Source: Methanobrevibacter sp.
Lineage (GTDB): Archaea; Methanobacteriota; Methanobacteria; Methanobacteriales; Methanobacteriaceae
NCBI GenBank assembly: GCA_017652345.1
Contig: JAGCBE010000509.1
Location: forward strand, 1 to 61,797
Direction of reading: 5' to 3'
Length of the DNA stretch: 61,797 nucleotides
Part shown: one piece after another, positions 61,796 to 61,797 of the stretch
How positions within the stretch are numbered: position 1 is the stretch's first letter
Layout of the letters: every line of letters starts with the position of its first letter
Notes under the pieces: generated by a model
Database searches by the model: none
Seen by the model: only the letters and a program-made list of their open reading frames with translations
Told to the model about the DNA's origin: nothing
Program-made: the position numbers and the translations under genes

Positions 61796-61797
61796 TT

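Noticed and set aside
1..61797. CRISPR array or insertion sequence
   Set aside because: No regular spaced direct repeats and no transposase motif were seen on either strand.

Overview
The window looks like 61.8 kb of a large, AT-rich tailed bacteriophage (roughly one third G+C), probably a contractile-tailed myovirus infecting an anaerobic Firmicute such as a gut Clostridium or Lachnospiraceae relative. Reasons: practically every gene is on the minus strand, packed head to tail with ATGA or TAATG overlaps; gp25-, gp5- and gp6-like baseplate genes are present; the replisome is complete; the ribonucleotide reductase is the oxygen-sensitive class III type; ribosome binding sites and promoters are strong Gram-positive types; and there is no host housekeeping block. 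Coordinates rise against the direction of transcription, so the order below runs from the right end.

61.8-50.9 kb is a tail/baseplate operon: an OB-fold spike-like protein, a gp25-like wedge protein, a 2292-residue gp6/J-like wedge protein carrying aromatic repeat modules, a tail protein I-like protein and two small structural proteins, closed by a 13-bp-stem terminator. 50.8-30.7 kb is the replication and recombination block: Cys-rich protein, SNF2/UvsW-type helicase, wHTH protein, helicase loader, DnaB-like helicase, primase, gp32-like SSB, an interrupted family A DNA polymerase, three DNA methyltransferases, a DnaN-like clamp, RecU, RecA and a PD-(D/E)XK-like nuclease. It continues at 30.7-21 kb with an HD hydrolase, DnaX- and delta-like clamp loader subunits, gp46/gp47 nuclease and several unknowns.

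20.8-11 kb mixes nucleotide metabolism and fibre genes: a coiled-coil protein, a tRNA-like element, PP2A-type phosphatase, ThyX, a peptide-deformylase-like protein lacking the catalytic Glu, a tail-fibre-like protein, a two-OB-fold SSB-like protein, glutaredoxin, NrdD, NrdG and a ferredoxin:thioredoxin-reductase-like protein. 10.9-0.2 kb is an accessory zone of many small genes in short operons: a SprT-like protease, an RNA repair set (kinase-HD protein plus Rnl5-type RNA ligase), a lipoprotein with two tiny membrane proteins, and a radical SAM enzyme with two proteins sharing an N-terminal FETNSSS motif. It ends with tRNA-Leu(TAA) and a structured RNA candidate.

The most striking feature is the DNA polymerase gene (43509 down to 40432). 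It holds a 293-nt group I intron at the O-helix motif, a +1 frame change at a UAG codon, and a TCT-TAG-TCT arrangement inside catalytic motif A in which skipping six nucleotides would restore the expected motif. A second theme is a family of eight near-identical promoters (TAGTTGAAT, 16-17 nt, TATAAT) that marks the operons of the early and accessory regions and is not seen in the tail region. All functional calls come from reading motifs; no database search was run.
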